A stretch of DNA of 44,292 bases, taken from positions 1-44,292 of the forward strand of contig VGIC01000014.1 of assembly GCA_016867975.1 (NCBI GenBank). Reading direction: 5' to 3'. A program made the position numbers and the translations under genes. This document shows positions 1 through 8,735 of the stretch, in pieces. Source of the stretch: Betaproteobacteria bacterium (GTDB taxonomy: Bacteria > Pseudomonadota > Gammaproteobacteria > Burkholderiales > Methylophilaceae). Under the pieces are notes generated by a model. The model worked only from the letters and a program-made list of their open reading frames with translations, searched no databases and was not told the origin of the DNA. Numbering within the stretch: the first letter of the stretch is position 1; each line of letters starts with the position of its first letter.

Positions 1-1
1 C

Positions 2-94
2 CACACCTATTTATTGAATAAACATGATTACGATGTGTTCGCACACGGTTTAACCCTGCCTAGCATGTATGAAAAAGGGATTCAAATCGTTTAG
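2..94 (+). CDS. C-terminal end of an unidentified protein (5' end outside window)
   Basis: An open frame enters from the left edge and stops with TAG at 92-94. The visible 30 residues read HTYLLNKHDYDVFAHG and end in MYEKGIQIV. It is too short to be reported as an independent ORF, but its amino-acid composition is protein-like and it runs open from the edge, so it is probably the tail of a real gene. I do not recognise the family. It lies on the plus strand, and after 30 bases the decayed ORF at 125 begins on the same strand. Confidence 0.45.
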   Translation, partial: HTYLLNKHDYDVFAHGLTLPSMYEKGIQIV

Positions 95-124
95 CCTGAC
101 AGGAATACTGTAATGTCAAATTAG

Positions 125-400
125 ATGTCAATAACACCATTTCACCTTTTAGCCGCAACACCGATTAAAGCCATCGCTCAGAGAAGGTTTAGTTGGAGCG
201 TATTTGCACTGGTTAATGTTGTCATGGACATTGAGCCTGTCGCCTATTGCCTGATTACTCTGAATCCAGCGCATCGGTTCTTTCACACAATTATTGGTGC
301 GACATTGATAGCAATATTGTGTGCTATATACGGGCGAAGGATTTGCGAAAAAAGAGGGCTTGACCTTGATTTGGTTGTTTTTGGAAAATCACCCAACTGA
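125..400 (+). pseudogene. Truncated small membrane protein (SITPFHL-type, metal-dependent-hydrolase-like)
   Basis: The frame encodes 91 residues starting MSITPFHLLAATPIKAI. The early segment (TPFH, then VVMDIEP, then HRFFHTIIGATLI) resembles a family of small integral membrane proteins often annotated as metal-dependent hydrolases, recalled from family knowledge and not searched. Those proteins are considerably longer. Here the similarity stops after residue 75 (YGRRICEK), and the last residues come from out-of-frame reading of a second gene fragment. The start follows a TAG at 122-124 and has no clear ribosome binding site. I read it as a broken N-terminal fragment rather than a working gene. 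It could also be a genuinely short derivative. Confidence 0.45.
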
Positions 401-575
401 AAAAATCGCTAATCATGCTTGGTTCACTTTCTGGTATGTCGTCCCAACATTACCGATGTTTTTGATTTTCCCATAGCTGCTCAAACGGATGGGCTTTTGG
501 TCAACGATGAGCATTTCTGTTGTTGTCCCAGTTGTTAGCTTTTATCTATTTGCTAAGCTTATAAAGGGCTGGGGT
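360..575 (+). pseudogene. DUF3147-like membrane protein remnant with an in-frame stop
   Basis: Reading the frame beginning at 360 gives LTLIWLFLENHPTEKIANHA, then WFTFWYVVPTLPMFLIFP, a TAG at 474-476, and then LLKRMGFW...FYLFAKLIKGWG. This matches the pattern I know for DUF3147 integral membrane proteins: a short loop followed by a Trp/Pro-rich membrane segment and a final helix. The N-terminal half is missing and the frame is interrupted by the stop, which a single G-to-A change in a TGG Trp codon would create. The fragment joins the preceding SITPFHL fragment at about 350-360, which looks like a deletion that fused two neighbouring genes. The family call is from memory. Confidence 0.5.
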
Positions 576-593
576 AGCCTAATCCGCCTGTCA

Positions 594-1286
594 CTATCGT
601 CTTATCTCGTGACGGCATTGTCTAAGTTTTTCACCATCCAGCGGCATATTCCGCTGTAACTGGGTACTCACCCCCCCCCTAAATCCCATATAGCCGGGAT
701 TGTATTGCTTCACTTTGGCAACATGCTCTACTTTTAAAGACCCAGCAAGACCAAACACCAACCCGCGCTCAATTATCTGTGAAGAAAGTGCCTTCATTTT
801 TTCATCCGGAATATAGCGCATAAAAGTTTCGCCATTTTTATGTGCAGTATCTATCATCAGACCATAAAACCCAGCATCTGCAATCGCTGCAATCAAATTG
901 TCCGGATACTCATATTCTGCGAACAGTACGGCGATTAGTTTTACTTTAGAATCTGCAAGTGACTTTAGTGCATCAAGACATGGCTGATAATCATCCGCCT
1001 CAAAAAAACCGATCTTTACGATATCCGGCTTGGCACTGGCAACTTCCAATACTCGCTGATAAACCAGTGCTGTTTGCATTGGCAAATCACCGATTGTGGC
1101 GCTGACATACCTCGTTTCAATGCTGTCTTTAGTATGCACATAATCCGTAATTTGCCGAATGATCTCTATTGGTAGCGCACCGAGTGCTCCTTGAGCAGGG
1201 TCCTTCAGATCTATCATGTCAGCACCATTCTCAAGGGCTAACTGCGCCTCTTCAACGTTGGTCACACTTACTAACAACTTAGTCAT
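594..1286 (-). CDS. mfnB: (5-formylfuran-3-yl)methyl phosphate synthase (MfnB, DUF556)
   Basis: The 230-residue product matches MfnB, which condenses two glyceraldehyde-3-phosphate molecules into the furan phosphate used for methanofuran-type cofactors of the H4MPT C1 pathway. The family is a TIM barrel using lysine chemistry. Visible candidate lysines are K28 in DMIDLKDP, K91 in DIVKIGFFE and K150 in IDTAHK. The Gly-rich GFRGGV segment (201-206) near the C-terminus is also typical. The ATG at 1284-1286 has GGAG just upstream. It is the last gene of the minus-strand string and starts 12 bases after the DUF447 gene ends. A run of nine G on the coding strand (671-679) encodes part of GFRGGV, so the last 25-30 residues depend on that run staying in length. 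Confidence 0.9.
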   Translation of the reverse strand: MTKLLVSVTNVEEAQLALENGADMIDLKDPAQGALGALPIEIIRQITDYVHTKDSIETRYVSATIGDLPMQTALVYQRVLEVASAKPDIVKIGFFEADDYQPCLDALKSLADSKVKLIAVLFAEYEYPDNLIAAIADAGFYGLMIDTAHKNGETFMRYIPDEKMKALSSQIIERGLVFGLAGSLKVEHVAKVKQYNPGYMGFRGGVSTQLQRNMPLDGEKLRQCRHEIRR

Positions 1287-1298
1287 GCAACACTCCGG

Positions 1299-1889
1299 CT
1301 AAGCAATATTTTCATTATTCATCGCCGCCCAATGATTATTGATTGCCTCTTCCAACCAACCCCACGCCTCCAACTCACGCCGCCCGGCTGTCTTTTCTAT
1401 TGCAATCTTCAGGTACGCCATTTCCTGAGTGATCTTCTCCATAGGCAGCCTTTTCAATCGACTCACTAGCACAGCCAGCTCAATGACTGCGGCTTGTGCA
1501 CGATTAAACCCCAGAAAAGGTTGATGTTGAGCTTCATGGATGACCTGCATAAAAAGTTGCGGTCGGATATCGTCATCTTCGAAGCGCAATAGCTTCAATT
1601 CCTTATGGGCTAGGGTATTGGCAAGGCGATAACCATTAACCTGCTCAGCCTTAACCAGTTCCCCAACATGCCGATGCGTCAAAGCTCCGGCAAACACTCT
1701 TACATCATCTGTCATGTTCACCACTGCATGCTGCGTTGATAATATATTATTGAGCGTTGTTGATGGCTTAAATGGGGAGATCACCACCAGATCATCCTGC
1801 ATGCGTATGCCAAATGGTGTGACATGGGCAACACCCTGCACATCGATTGTTGTGACGATTGTTTCATAAATGTTTGTTTCTAAAGGCAT
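1299..1889 (-). CDS. DUF447 family protein (H4MPT-associated)
   Basis: The 196-residue protein begins MPLETNIYETIVTTIDVQG and continues with HVTPFGIRMQ and FAGALTHR, the pattern of DUF447 proteins. These occur in methanogens and in H4MPT-using methylotrophs, and structural members have a flavin-reductase-like split barrel. The biochemical role is unsettled, so I assign none beyond probable involvement in H4MPT or methanofuran synthesis by context. Its ATG overlaps the TAA of the upstream DHPS-like gene by one base (TAATG), a sign of translational coupling. mfnB follows. It is soluble with no signal peptide. Confidence 0.82.
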   Translation of the reverse strand: MPLETNIYETIVTTIDVQGVAHVTPFGIRMQDDLVVISPFKPSTTLNNILSTQHAVVNMTDDVRVFAGALTHRHVGELVKAEQVNGYRLANTLAHKELKLLRFEDDDIRPQLFMQVIHEAQHQPFLGFNRAQAAVIELAVLVSRLKRLPMEKITQEMAYLKIAIEKTAGRRELEAWGWLEEAINNHWAAMNNENIA

Positions 1890-3307
1890 TATTCAGCTTT
1901 ATCTTTCTTAGCACGTTTTTCTTTTAATGAAGCTTCACGATGTGCAACTTTAGCGTCTTTATGCTGAGATGATGTTCGCACGCCCCAACTGAGCTCCTGA
2001 TCCTGCACATAGCGTTTTTTTAATTGCCAAGCAATCTGCGCCCGCGCCAATTCAACTCCCAGATAGAATGCGTGTGAAGCATCATCATCCACCTTGAGAT
2101 ACGGATACAGGGCAAAAGGATCAATGTCCTGATAAAGACCATCACGGTTATAGATATGCATTCCTTGTTCGCTGACCTGAATGCGGAAACTAGGGTCTTT
2201 AATCAGCGCGGCCATTTCCCTGATTTCATCCGCACTGTAGGCGAATGGTCGCCTGTCATGCAACCCTAACAAACCATTGCTATATCCACGTGGCAAGCGG
2301 CCATCCAGTTGCGCGGCATACATCATGCGCCTTGCAATATCAGCTTCTGCAATCGCATTGACTGCATGCGGACTCACAGATGTCGCCAGTACTGCATTGA
2401 TATTGAGCTCGCTGATGATGCCGAACAATAAGGCATTGATGCCGGTGGTATCAGCGTCCGTCAATTCAGTTAAATTACCGACACCCATCATGATTTGAAT
2501 GTCCGGATATTTTTTGCGTAATTTCTGATAACGGACGATCGAATCAGTCAGTCCAAAATGAACCGGATCAAGAATTGCATCCGCAATAAAAGGTTTATCG
2601 GATTGAATACAGACATCTATCGCGCGATACAACGAGGGCAAGCTATGTGGTTTGGCCGGAATTAAAATGGGGGTTGATGCAACTTCATCGGCTATCCAAA
2701 GCGTCTTTTCAGTCAGGCTGAGCAAATAGTCAGCACCGGCACGTCCCGCAGTCAGTAAATCATCCGTACTCAGTGAATCAACACTGACCTGAAAACCTTG
2801 CTGTTTCAACGCCTGTATTGCCTCTGCCAAATGTGGAAAAGGAACTGTCGGCAAACAACCCAGATCAATGACATTCGCCCCTTGTGACTGGTAGTGTTGC
2901 GCTTTATGCAGAATGCCTTCAACACTCAGATATGGTGCATCTACAATCTCAGCATATATGTTGACTCGATACTGACTCAGGTCAGGTGCCACCCCCTGAT
3001 GCCCAAAGTATTGTGGCAAATCTTTCAAATCTTCCGGACCTCGCTCTACTGGCACACCATATTGCGCCTGCAACATGGCTAAATCGCCTTGACACAAACC
3101 TGGCACGATCACCTTATGTGCATCACCGGTGTCTTTTACCCTGCGTGCAATCAGCTCAGGCGTCATCAAGGCTGCAACCGAGACGCCAATCTGCGCAACA
3201 CGATACTTGAATGGCGGGGTTTTAGGATTATTCTGCACCTCCTCCAGCACCTTATGCAGGCTTTTTTCAGCAAGCTTACCTGTCAAAAAAAGTAAGTTGT
3301 TGGTCAT
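1889..3307 (-). CDS. Dihydropteroate-synthase-related protein (DUF6513 + DHPS domain)
   Basis: The 472-residue protein has an N-terminal DUF6513-type region (MTNNLLFLTGKLAEKSL, then VAQIGVSVAALMTPELI, about 1-125). A central TIM-barrel pterin-binding region follows (ANVIDLGCLP, VSVDSLS, AGADYLLSL, IMMGVGNLTELTDADTTG). Proteins of this architecture are found in methanogens and H4MPT methylotrophs and are thought to act in H4MPT pterin assembly, distinct from folate FolP. The last 30 residues are strongly charged and Lys-rich, ending KRAKKDKAE, which is an unusual tail. It sits 3 bases downstream of the flavoprotein gene and overlaps the DUF447 gene by one base. Confidence 0.87.
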   Translation of the reverse strand: MTNNLLFLTGKLAEKSLHKVLEEVQNNPKTPPFKYRVAQIGVSVAALMTPELIARRVKDTGDAHKVIVPGLCQGDLAMLQAQYGVPVERGPEDLKDLPQYFGHQGVAPDLSQYRVNIYAEIVDAPYLSVEGILHKAQHYQSQGANVIDLGCLPTVPFPHLAEAIQALKQQGFQVSVDSLSTDDLLTAGRAGADYLLSLTEKTLWIADEVASTPILIPAKPHSLPSLYRAIDVCIQSDKPFIADAILDPVHFGLTDSIVRYQKLRKKYPDIQIMMGVGNLTELTDADTTGINALLFGIISELNINAVLATSVSPHAVNAIAEADIARRMMYAAQLDGRLPRGYSNGLLGLHDRRPFAYSADEIREMAALIKDPSFRIQVSEQGMHIYNRDGLYQDIDPFALYPYLKVDDDASHAFYLGVELARAQIAWQLKKRYVQDQELSWGVRTSSQHKDAKVAHREASLKEKRAKKDKAE

Positions 3308-3310
3308 ACA

Positions 3311-3877
3311 CTAGGGCTGATCTGCTTGAGATATACTTTGCTGGATACTTTGTTGAATACTTTCGCTCAAACTCTGCATATCTTCAACCACAGTGGTCGC
3401 TTCAAATGCTTTCAACTTGGCGATATTATCCAGATCAATTTTGCGCGGATATACTTTAACGACATTGTCACGCGGGGCCTCCGACTCTAACTCAGGTGCG
3501 GTATCACAGGCAAACACGACACTTGGAACACGCGTTTTGCCAGCCTGCGCATACAAGTTTGTCACCAGACTGTCTGAAAATCCATAAGCCATTTTGGCAA
3601 TGGTATTGGAGGTAGCAGGCGCGATGACCAGCGTGTGATATTTTCCCTGATAAAACAGCTCGACTGGCACACTGCTGGCAGTTTTATCCTGATAGACACG
3701 ATGCCCTACACCATTCAGTAACTCCTGAAAACCATATTGCTGAATGATTTCAGCCGCAGCACGACTCAGAAAAACATCTACATTTTCAAGGGCATTTAGA
3801 ATCGCAAGTGATTCACGCAGATAATGTCCCGAACCTGTTATCGCCCATGCTAAGCGCTTATTTGAAATACTCGCCAC
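3311..3877 (-). CDS. Archaeal-type flavoprotein, probable dihydromethanopterin reductase (DmrB/AfpA-like)
   Basis: The 188-residue protein has the flavoprotein (phosphopantothenoylcysteine-decarboxylase-like) fold. It has an N-terminal ITGSGHYL phosphate-binding loop, the central motif VIAPATSNTIAKMAYG that binds FMN, and a Cys in FACDTAPE. Proteins of this type include the archaeoflavoprotein AfpA and DmrB, the archaeal-type dihydromethanopterin reductase described in Burkholderia xenovorans, which does the last reduction to H4MPT. The neighbourhood supports the DmrB role. The C-terminus is a low-complexity Gln/Ser tail (SIQQSIQQSISQ). It follows purA by 9 bases and precedes the DHPS-like gene by 3 bases. 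The exact substrate is inferred from context. Confidence 0.78.
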   Translation of the reverse strand: MASISNKRLAWAITGSGHYLRESLAILNALENVDVFLSRAAAEIIQQYGFQELLNGVGHRVYQDKTASSVPVELFYQGKYHTLVIAPATSNTIAKMAYGFSDSLVTNLYAQAGKTRVPSVVFACDTAPELESEAPRDNVVKVYPRKIDLDNIAKLKAFEATTVVEDMQSLSESIQQSIQQSISQADQP

Positions 3878-3886
3878 AGCAAGCGC

Positions 3887-5221
3887 TTACGCAAATGGGT
3901 GTTCGATCACAATGGTTTCGTCACGCTCTGGGCCGGTAGAAACGATTGCAATTGGCACACCACATAAGGCTTCCAGACGTTTTAGGTAGTTCTGCGCATT
4001 TTTAGGTAGCCCCTCCCAGGTTTTCACACCAAAAGTGTTCTCTGACCAACCTGGTACTGTTTCATAAATAGGTTTGCAGCCCGAAACATCATCGGCGCCG
4101 ATTGGCAACAAGTCGACCTTCTTGCCATCTAATTCATAACCTGTACAGATATTGAGCTCTTGAATGCCATCTAACACATCCAGCTTAGTGATACACAAAC
4201 CGGAGAGACCATTGATCATTGCCGAGCGACGTAACGCGGCTGCATCGAACCAGCCACAGCGACGCTTACGTTTAGTCACTGTGCCGATTTCCTTGCCTTT
4301 GTTAGACATCTGAAAGCCAGGCGCACCTTCGGTTGCAATGTCCAGCTCGCTTGGGAATGGCCCACCCCCAACACGGGTCGTGTAGGCCTTGGTGATGCCA
4401 AGTACATAATTCAACATATGAGCCCCAACACCTGTACCAGCTGAAGCTTGACCAGCAATACAGTTACTCGAAGTCACGTAAGGATATGTACCGTGATCGA
4501 TGTCAAGTAAAGTTCCTTGCGCCCCCTCGAACAGTAGACTCTCACCTCTGGCATTTGCCGCATATAATTCAGCTGAAATATCTGTCACCATTGGCTTCAA
4601 AGCAATCGCGTGCTGCATGCTCGCATCATACTGCTGATTAAAATCCACAGTTTCTGCACCAAGATAGTTTGCCAAGACAAAATTATGGTAATCCATCACT
4701 TCACGCAACTTCTCTGCAAAACGCTCTGGATAGAATAGATCATAGACACGCAATGCACGGCGTGCCACCTTATCCTCATAGGTCGGACCAATGCCTTTGC
4801 CGGTCGTACCAATCTTTTTTCCTTCCCCACGCTTGGCCTCACGTGCCAAATCTACAGCAACATGGTGACTCATGATCAACGGGCAACCTGGACTCACTTT
4901 GAGGCGTCCCTTTACCTCCAAGCCGTCTTGCTCCAGTGCCGAAATTTCAGAAAGCAAATGACCTGCATCCAGCACGACACCATTGCCGATATAGCAATTC
5001 ACACCAGCTCGGACAATACCAGACGGGACCAAATTCAACTTATAAACACGTTGTGCATCCCCTTGACCGACAACTAGAGTATGACCTGCATTATGGCCAC
5101 CTTGAAAACGGACAACGCCACGCGCATGATCGGTAAGCCAATCAACGATTTTTCCCTTCCCCTCATCGCCCCATTGTGTCCCAATGACGACTACATTTTT
5201 TGCCACTTGATTATTTGCCAT
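3887..5221 (-). CDS. purA: Adenylosuccinate synthetase
   Basis: The 444-residue product is PurA, which joins IMP and aspartate using GTP in the first committed step to AMP. Hallmarks are the N-terminal [16 protein letters not shown] phosphate loop, [29 protein letters not shown]-type signature around the middle, and [11 protein letters not shown] in the IMP/aspartate-binding region. Length is typical for bacteria. The ATG at 5219-5221 lies 25 bases after hisZ ends and has only a weak AAAAG-type ribosome site. It belongs to the hfq-hflXKC-hisZ-purA string. Confidence 0.97.
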   Translation of the reverse strand: MANNQVAKNVVVIGTQWGDEGKGKIVDWLTDHARGVVRFQGGHNAGHTLVVGQGDAQRVYKLNLVPSGIVRAGVNCYIGNGVVLDAGHLLSEISALEQDGLEVKGRLKVSPGCPLIMSHHVAVDLAREAKRGEGKKIGTTGKGIGPTYEDKVARRALRVYDLFYPERFAEKLREVMDYHNFVLANYLGAETVDFNQQYDASMQHAIALKPMVTDISAELYAANARGESLLFEGAQGTLLDIDHGTYPYVTSSNCIAGQASAGTGVGAHMLNYVLGITKAYTTRVGGGPFPSELDIATEGAPGFQMSNKGKEIGTVTKRKRRCGWFDAAALRRSAMINGLSGLCITKLDVLDGIQELNICTGYELDGKKVDLLPIGADDVSGCKPIYETVPGWSENTFGVKTWEGLPKNAQNYLKRLEALCGVPIAIVSTGPERDETIVIEHPFA

Positions 5222-5246
5222 GATTTTGACTTTTTATAATTGAATC

Positions 5247-6422
5247 TTAATTTTTATCTATGCTCACTACATGCCAACCTGAGTTGTAATGCACCAATTT
5301 CCTATCGCAACTTAACTCACCATAATTTGGATCGACAGCTTCATCCGGTAACCCTTGTACAACCACGTGCCCACTCGCTCTTAAATCTTCTATTTTATCA
5401 ATCAGAGTTTGATCACTTACAGCTGGCGCATAAATAGCCAACGTAGATTTAACAGATGGCAATGCCGTTACAATGCCACGCAAGTCTATACTGAAGCCAG
5501 TTGCCGGGCGGGCACGGCCAAAAGCTAAACCAACCTCATCATAACGACCGCCTAAAGCCAATGGCCCCTTGTAACCTTGCGCGTAAGCTGCGAATACCAC
5601 TCCACTGTGATAATGATAGCCACGCAACTCACTCAAGTCATAACTTACCTTCACGCCCATTGCTTCCAAGGCCGTGCCAGCTTGATGCAAACTTTCTAAA
5701 GCAAGTCGTATTGACGGTGTTGCCGGCAACACCTCAGCCGCTTTCTGTAGAATGGCTTTATCTCCATGCAAAGTCGTTAATTGAATCAAGGCTTCTTTGG
5801 TAGCCTTATCCAAGCCTGTCGCCAATGCAGCAACTGCTGATGCATCTTTACTTTGCAAAGCCACATACAAAGCCTGCTCCAAATTGCGATCAATCTGACT
5901 GGCTTCTATCAAACTACCGAACACATTGACATGACTGTAATCCATATGTAGCTGGTCAATCCCGATCGCATGCAACGCATTGATTAAGAGACGCTGAATC
6001 TCAATATCGCTCGCCACGCCTGCGTGTCCGTATAGCTCTGCACCTAACTGTAAGGGCTCGCGTGATCGCGCCAAGCCATCTGGTTGAGTGCGTAATACAC
6101 TCCCCGCATAACATAAACGGGTAATCCCTTGGTGATTCAGCAAGTGTGCATCAATACGTGCGGCTTGTGGCGTCATATCAGCACGCACACCCATCAAACG
6201 CCCAGTGAGCTGATCTACCACTTTAAATGTAGCCAAATCCAAGTCATGACCGGCACCCGTCGTTAAAGATTCCATATACTCCAACATGGGTGGAATCACG
6301 TACTGGTAGCCATGCACCTTAAACAAGTCCAACAATGTGCGACGGAGTGTTTCGATGCGTGCCGCCTCTGCAGGTAACACATCTTCGATATATTCAGGGA
6401 GTAACCAGTTATGCATCGTCAT
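5247..6422 (-). CDS. hisZ: ATP phosphoribosyltransferase regulatory subunit
   Basis: HisZ is a histidyl-tRNA-synthetase paralogue that pairs with short-form HisG in the first step of histidine synthesis. The protein begins MTMHNWLLPEYIEDVLP and carries class II synthetase-like motifs (YVIPPMLEYMESL, VVDQLTGRLMGVRADMTPQAARI, ALGGRYDEVG) without a tRNA-binding domain. Starts compete: GTG at 6428, ATG at 6422 and ATG at 6416. I choose 6422 because GAAG-type purines lie just upstream and homologues begin close to NWLLPEYI. It ends 25 bases before purA. hisG is not in the window. Confidence 0.93.
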   Translation of the reverse strand: MTMHNWLLPEYIEDVLPAEAARIETLRRTLLDLFKVHGYQYVIPPMLEYMESLTTGAGHDLDLATFKVVDQLTGRLMGVRADMTPQAARIDAHLLNHQGITRLCYAGSVLRTQPDGLARSREPLQLGAELYGHAGVASDIEIQRLLINALHAIGIDQLHMDYSHVNVFGSLIEASQIDRNLEQALYVALQSKDASAVAALATGLDKATKEALIQLTTLHGDKAILQKAAEVLPATPSIRLALESLHQAGTALEAMGVKVSYDLSELRGYHYHSGVVFAAYAQGYKGPLALGGRYDEVGLAFGRARPATGFSIDLRGIVTALPSVKSTLAIYAPAVSDQTLIDKIEDLRASGHVVVQGLPDEAVDPNYGELSCDRKLVHYNSGWHVVSIDKN

Positions 6423-6443
6423 CTTCACTTCAAGTAAGTATGG

Positions 6444-6629
6444 TCACTTACTCATTAAAATTAATATCAAACCACCGATCATTGAGATCAAACCAACGAA
6501 ACGCAGTTGCCCATCCTTAAGTTCTATCATGCGCTTAAAAGTATCACGCCAGGCTTGGGGCATCAAAAAAGGTAGCACCCCTTCCAATACCAACATTAAT
6601 CCAAGCGCCGTCAGAAAAGTGCCATTCAT
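6444..6629 (-). CDS. DUF2065 small membrane protein (YjeT-like)
   Basis: This 61-residue protein has two hydrophobic segments (TALGLMLVLEGVLPFLM at 5-21, and FVGLISMIGGLILILMS near the end) separated by a basic loop, AWRDTFKRM. That is the DUF2065/YjeT pattern of small inner-membrane proteins. It sits between hflC (11 bases) and hisZ, its usual position in Betaproteobacteria. Proteins of this family are linked to the HflKC complex only by gene order, so the function is unknown. Confidence 0.9.
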   Translation of the reverse strand: MNGTFLTALGLMLVLEGVLPFLMPQAWRDTFKRMIELKDGQLRFVGLISMIGGLILILMSK

Positions 6630-6640
6630 TGAGTGGTCTA

Positions 6641-7513
6641 CTACTTCTTAGTCGGACTACGCATGTACTTGAAGAAGTCTGAGCTTGGATCCAGCACCAT
6701 CACGTCACTCTTCGTCTTAAAGCTACTCTTGTAAGCCTCTGTACTACGATAGAATGCATAGAATTCTGGATTACGGCTGTACGATTGATTATAAATCTCT
6801 GCCGCCTTTGCATCCCCCTCACCCTTGATTTTCTGTGCATCACGATAGGCTTCAGCAACAATCACTTCGCGTTGTTTATCTGCATCTGCGCGAATTTTCT
6901 CTGACGCAGCTGAACCTTCAGATCTTAACTGATTGGCTAAACGCTTACGCTCAGCGATCATGCGGTCAAATACAGACTTGCTGATTTCTTCAGAATAGTC
7001 CACGCGCTTCAAGCGCACATCTACCACCTGAATACCCATTTGACGCGCTTCCACATCGGCCTGTTTGCGTAGATTATCCATAATCACGCCGCGTTCACCG
7101 GCAATTACATCACGCACGGTACGTTTACCAAACTCAGCACGCAAACCTGCATTCACCACTTTAGACAATCTGTCTTCCGCTGCGGCTTCGCCACCTTCCT
7201 TGATGGAAACATAGTATTTTTTGGGATCGTAAATGCGCCACTTAATGAAAGAATCTACCATCATGTATTTATTTTCACTGGTGATAAATTTCGCCGGTTG
7301 CTCCCAATCTAAAGTCAGGATGCGGTTATCAAAGTATTTCAAGTTATCAATGAAAGGTAATTTGAAATACAACCCAGCCTCTTTTTTCACATCAACAATT
7401 TCACCCAATCGCTGCACCAGCACGTATTGCGTCTGATTCACAGTAAATGCTGAAGCGGATAACAGTATTAGGCCAACAATGATCATTGAAAGCATATTTT
7501 TTGCACTATTCAT
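6641..7513 (-). CDS. hflC: FtsH modulator, HflC subunit (SPFH/band-7 protein)
   Basis: HflC forms, with HflK, a large periplasm-facing membrane complex that surrounds and restrains the FtsH protease. The 290-residue protein has an N-terminal membrane segment (residues 5-22) and a band-7 domain (VQRLGEIV, DWEQPAKFITSENKYMMVD, IQVVDVRLKRVDY). A long helical region rich in Arg/Ala/Glu follows (ERKRLANQLRSEGSA, AEAYRDAQKIKGEGDAKA). ATG at 7511-7513 has AAGGA at good spacing. It is 9 bases downstream of hflK. FtsH itself is elsewhere. Confidence 0.96.
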   Translation of the reverse strand: MNSAKNMLSMIIVGLILLSASAFTVNQTQYVLVQRLGEIVDVKKEAGLYFKLPFIDNLKYFDNRILTLDWEQPAKFITSENKYMMVDSFIKWRIYDPKKYYVSIKEGGEAAAEDRLSKVVNAGLRAEFGKRTVRDVIAGERGVIMDNLRKQADVEARQMGIQVVDVRLKRVDYSEEISKSVFDRMIAERKRLANQLRSEGSAASEKIRADADKQREVIVAEAYRDAQKIKGEGDAKAAEIYNQSYSRNPEFYAFYRSTEAYKSSFKTKSDVMVLDPSSDFFKYMRSPTKK

Positions 7514-7522
7514 GAGGATTCC

Positions 7523-8701
7523 TTATCTGCTTTCTCTGTCACGACTACGGAATGTGTCACGAGTGCGCTCGGTAGCTGCAGGCGTTGCCGTAGCCTGAGT
7601 TTCTACCTGCGGTAACGAAACTTGCGGCACAGTAGCACCAGCGGCACTCAATAACTTATCCAATGGTAGATAAAGCAGGCTGTTACCGGATTTCTGATCA
7701 ACGATCACTTTGCTCACATTGGACATGATTTGTTCTTGCGCATCCAAGAACAGCCTCTGGCGCGTCACTTCAGGCGCATTGTTATATTGCGCCAGAATCT
7801 GGTCAAAACGGCTGGCATTACCCCGCGCCTCACTCTCCACTTTCAGTTTATATCCAGCAGCCTCCGCTAACAAACGAGAGGCAGTACCGCGCGCTTTGGG
7901 TATGATATCGTTCGCGTAAGCCTGACCCTCATTGATTTGACGCTGATTATCCTGATTAGCGCGATTCACATCTTCAAAAGCTTCCTGCACTTGCTCGGGT
8001 GGCTGCGCACTTTGCAATGAGACGCTGATAATTTTTACACCAGACTTATAGCTATCCAATATGATTTGCATACGCTCGGATGTATCAGCCAAGCCTTTTT
8101 GCAGCAAATCATCTAATTTATTCTTACCGACCACTTCACGAATGGCAGTCTCTGCAGCAGACATCACCGCATCATCGGTTGAGCGATTATTGAAAAGATA
8201 GTCTTTTGCATTTTTGAGGTTGTATTGCACCGCAAATTGCAAATCAATAATATTTTCGTCCTCTGTGAGCATCAATGCTTCTTTAGGTAAACGTGTCTTG
8301 CCACCACTACCTTCCGCACTACTTCTATACCCCACTTCCAATCTGCGCACTTGCTCCATATTGACTACTTTTACAGTTTCAATCGGATAAGGCAAATGCC
8401 AACGTGGCCCTGGTTGAGTCGTTTCTTCCAGCGCTTTACCAAAACGTTGCACTACGCCTATTGACCCCTGATCCACGATATAAAACCCTGTCGCCAGCCA
8501 GATCAACAGCACAATGGCAATAATAGGCAGTATAGGAAAAGTCGAACCCGCTGGCTGTGGGCGATTAGGCTGAGCATTGGAGTGATGTCCGCCGGTCTTG
8601 CCAAATAGCGCATTAATCTTCCGACTTAAATCACGCATCACCTCATCCAAATCAGGGGGTCCTTCGTTATTTTGTGCTCTCCAGCCAGGAAATTTAATCA
8701 T
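7523..8701 (-). CDS. hflK: FtsH modulator, HflK subunit (SPFH/band-7 protein)
   Basis: HflK is the partner of HflC. The 392-residue protein has a cytoplasmic N-terminal stretch with Gly/Pro/His residues (about 1-50), a single membrane segment (FPILPIIAIVLLIWLATGFY, about 54-73) and a band-7 domain beginning IVDQGSIGVVQRFGKALE. The helical arm contains AYANDIIPKARGTASRLLAEA, and the C-terminal tail is low in complexity (Thr/Ala, then Arg/Ser-rich). ATG at 8699-8701 is preceded by GAGG at 7 bases. Position between hflX and hflC is the conserved order. Confidence 0.96.
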   Translation of the reverse strand: MIKFPGWRAQNNEGPPDLDEVMRDLSRKINALFGKTGGHHSNAQPNRPQPAGSTFPILPIIAIVLLIWLATGFYIVDQGSIGVVQRFGKALEETTQPGPRWHLPYPIETVKVVNMEQVRRLEVGYRSSAEGSGGKTRLPKEALMLTEDENIIDLQFAVQYNLKNAKDYLFNNRSTDDAVMSAAETAIREVVGKNKLDDLLQKGLADTSERMQIILDSYKSGVKIISVSLQSAQPPEQVQEAFEDVNRANQDNQRQINEGQAYANDIIPKARGTASRLLAEAAGYKLKVESEARGNASRFDQILAQYNNAPEVTRQRLFLDAQEQIMSNVSKVIVDQKSGNSLLYLPLDKLLSAAGATVPQVSLPQVETQATATPAATERTRDTFRSRDRESR

Positions 8702-8735
8702 TTAATACCTCATATAGTTGCTACTTGTCAGACTG

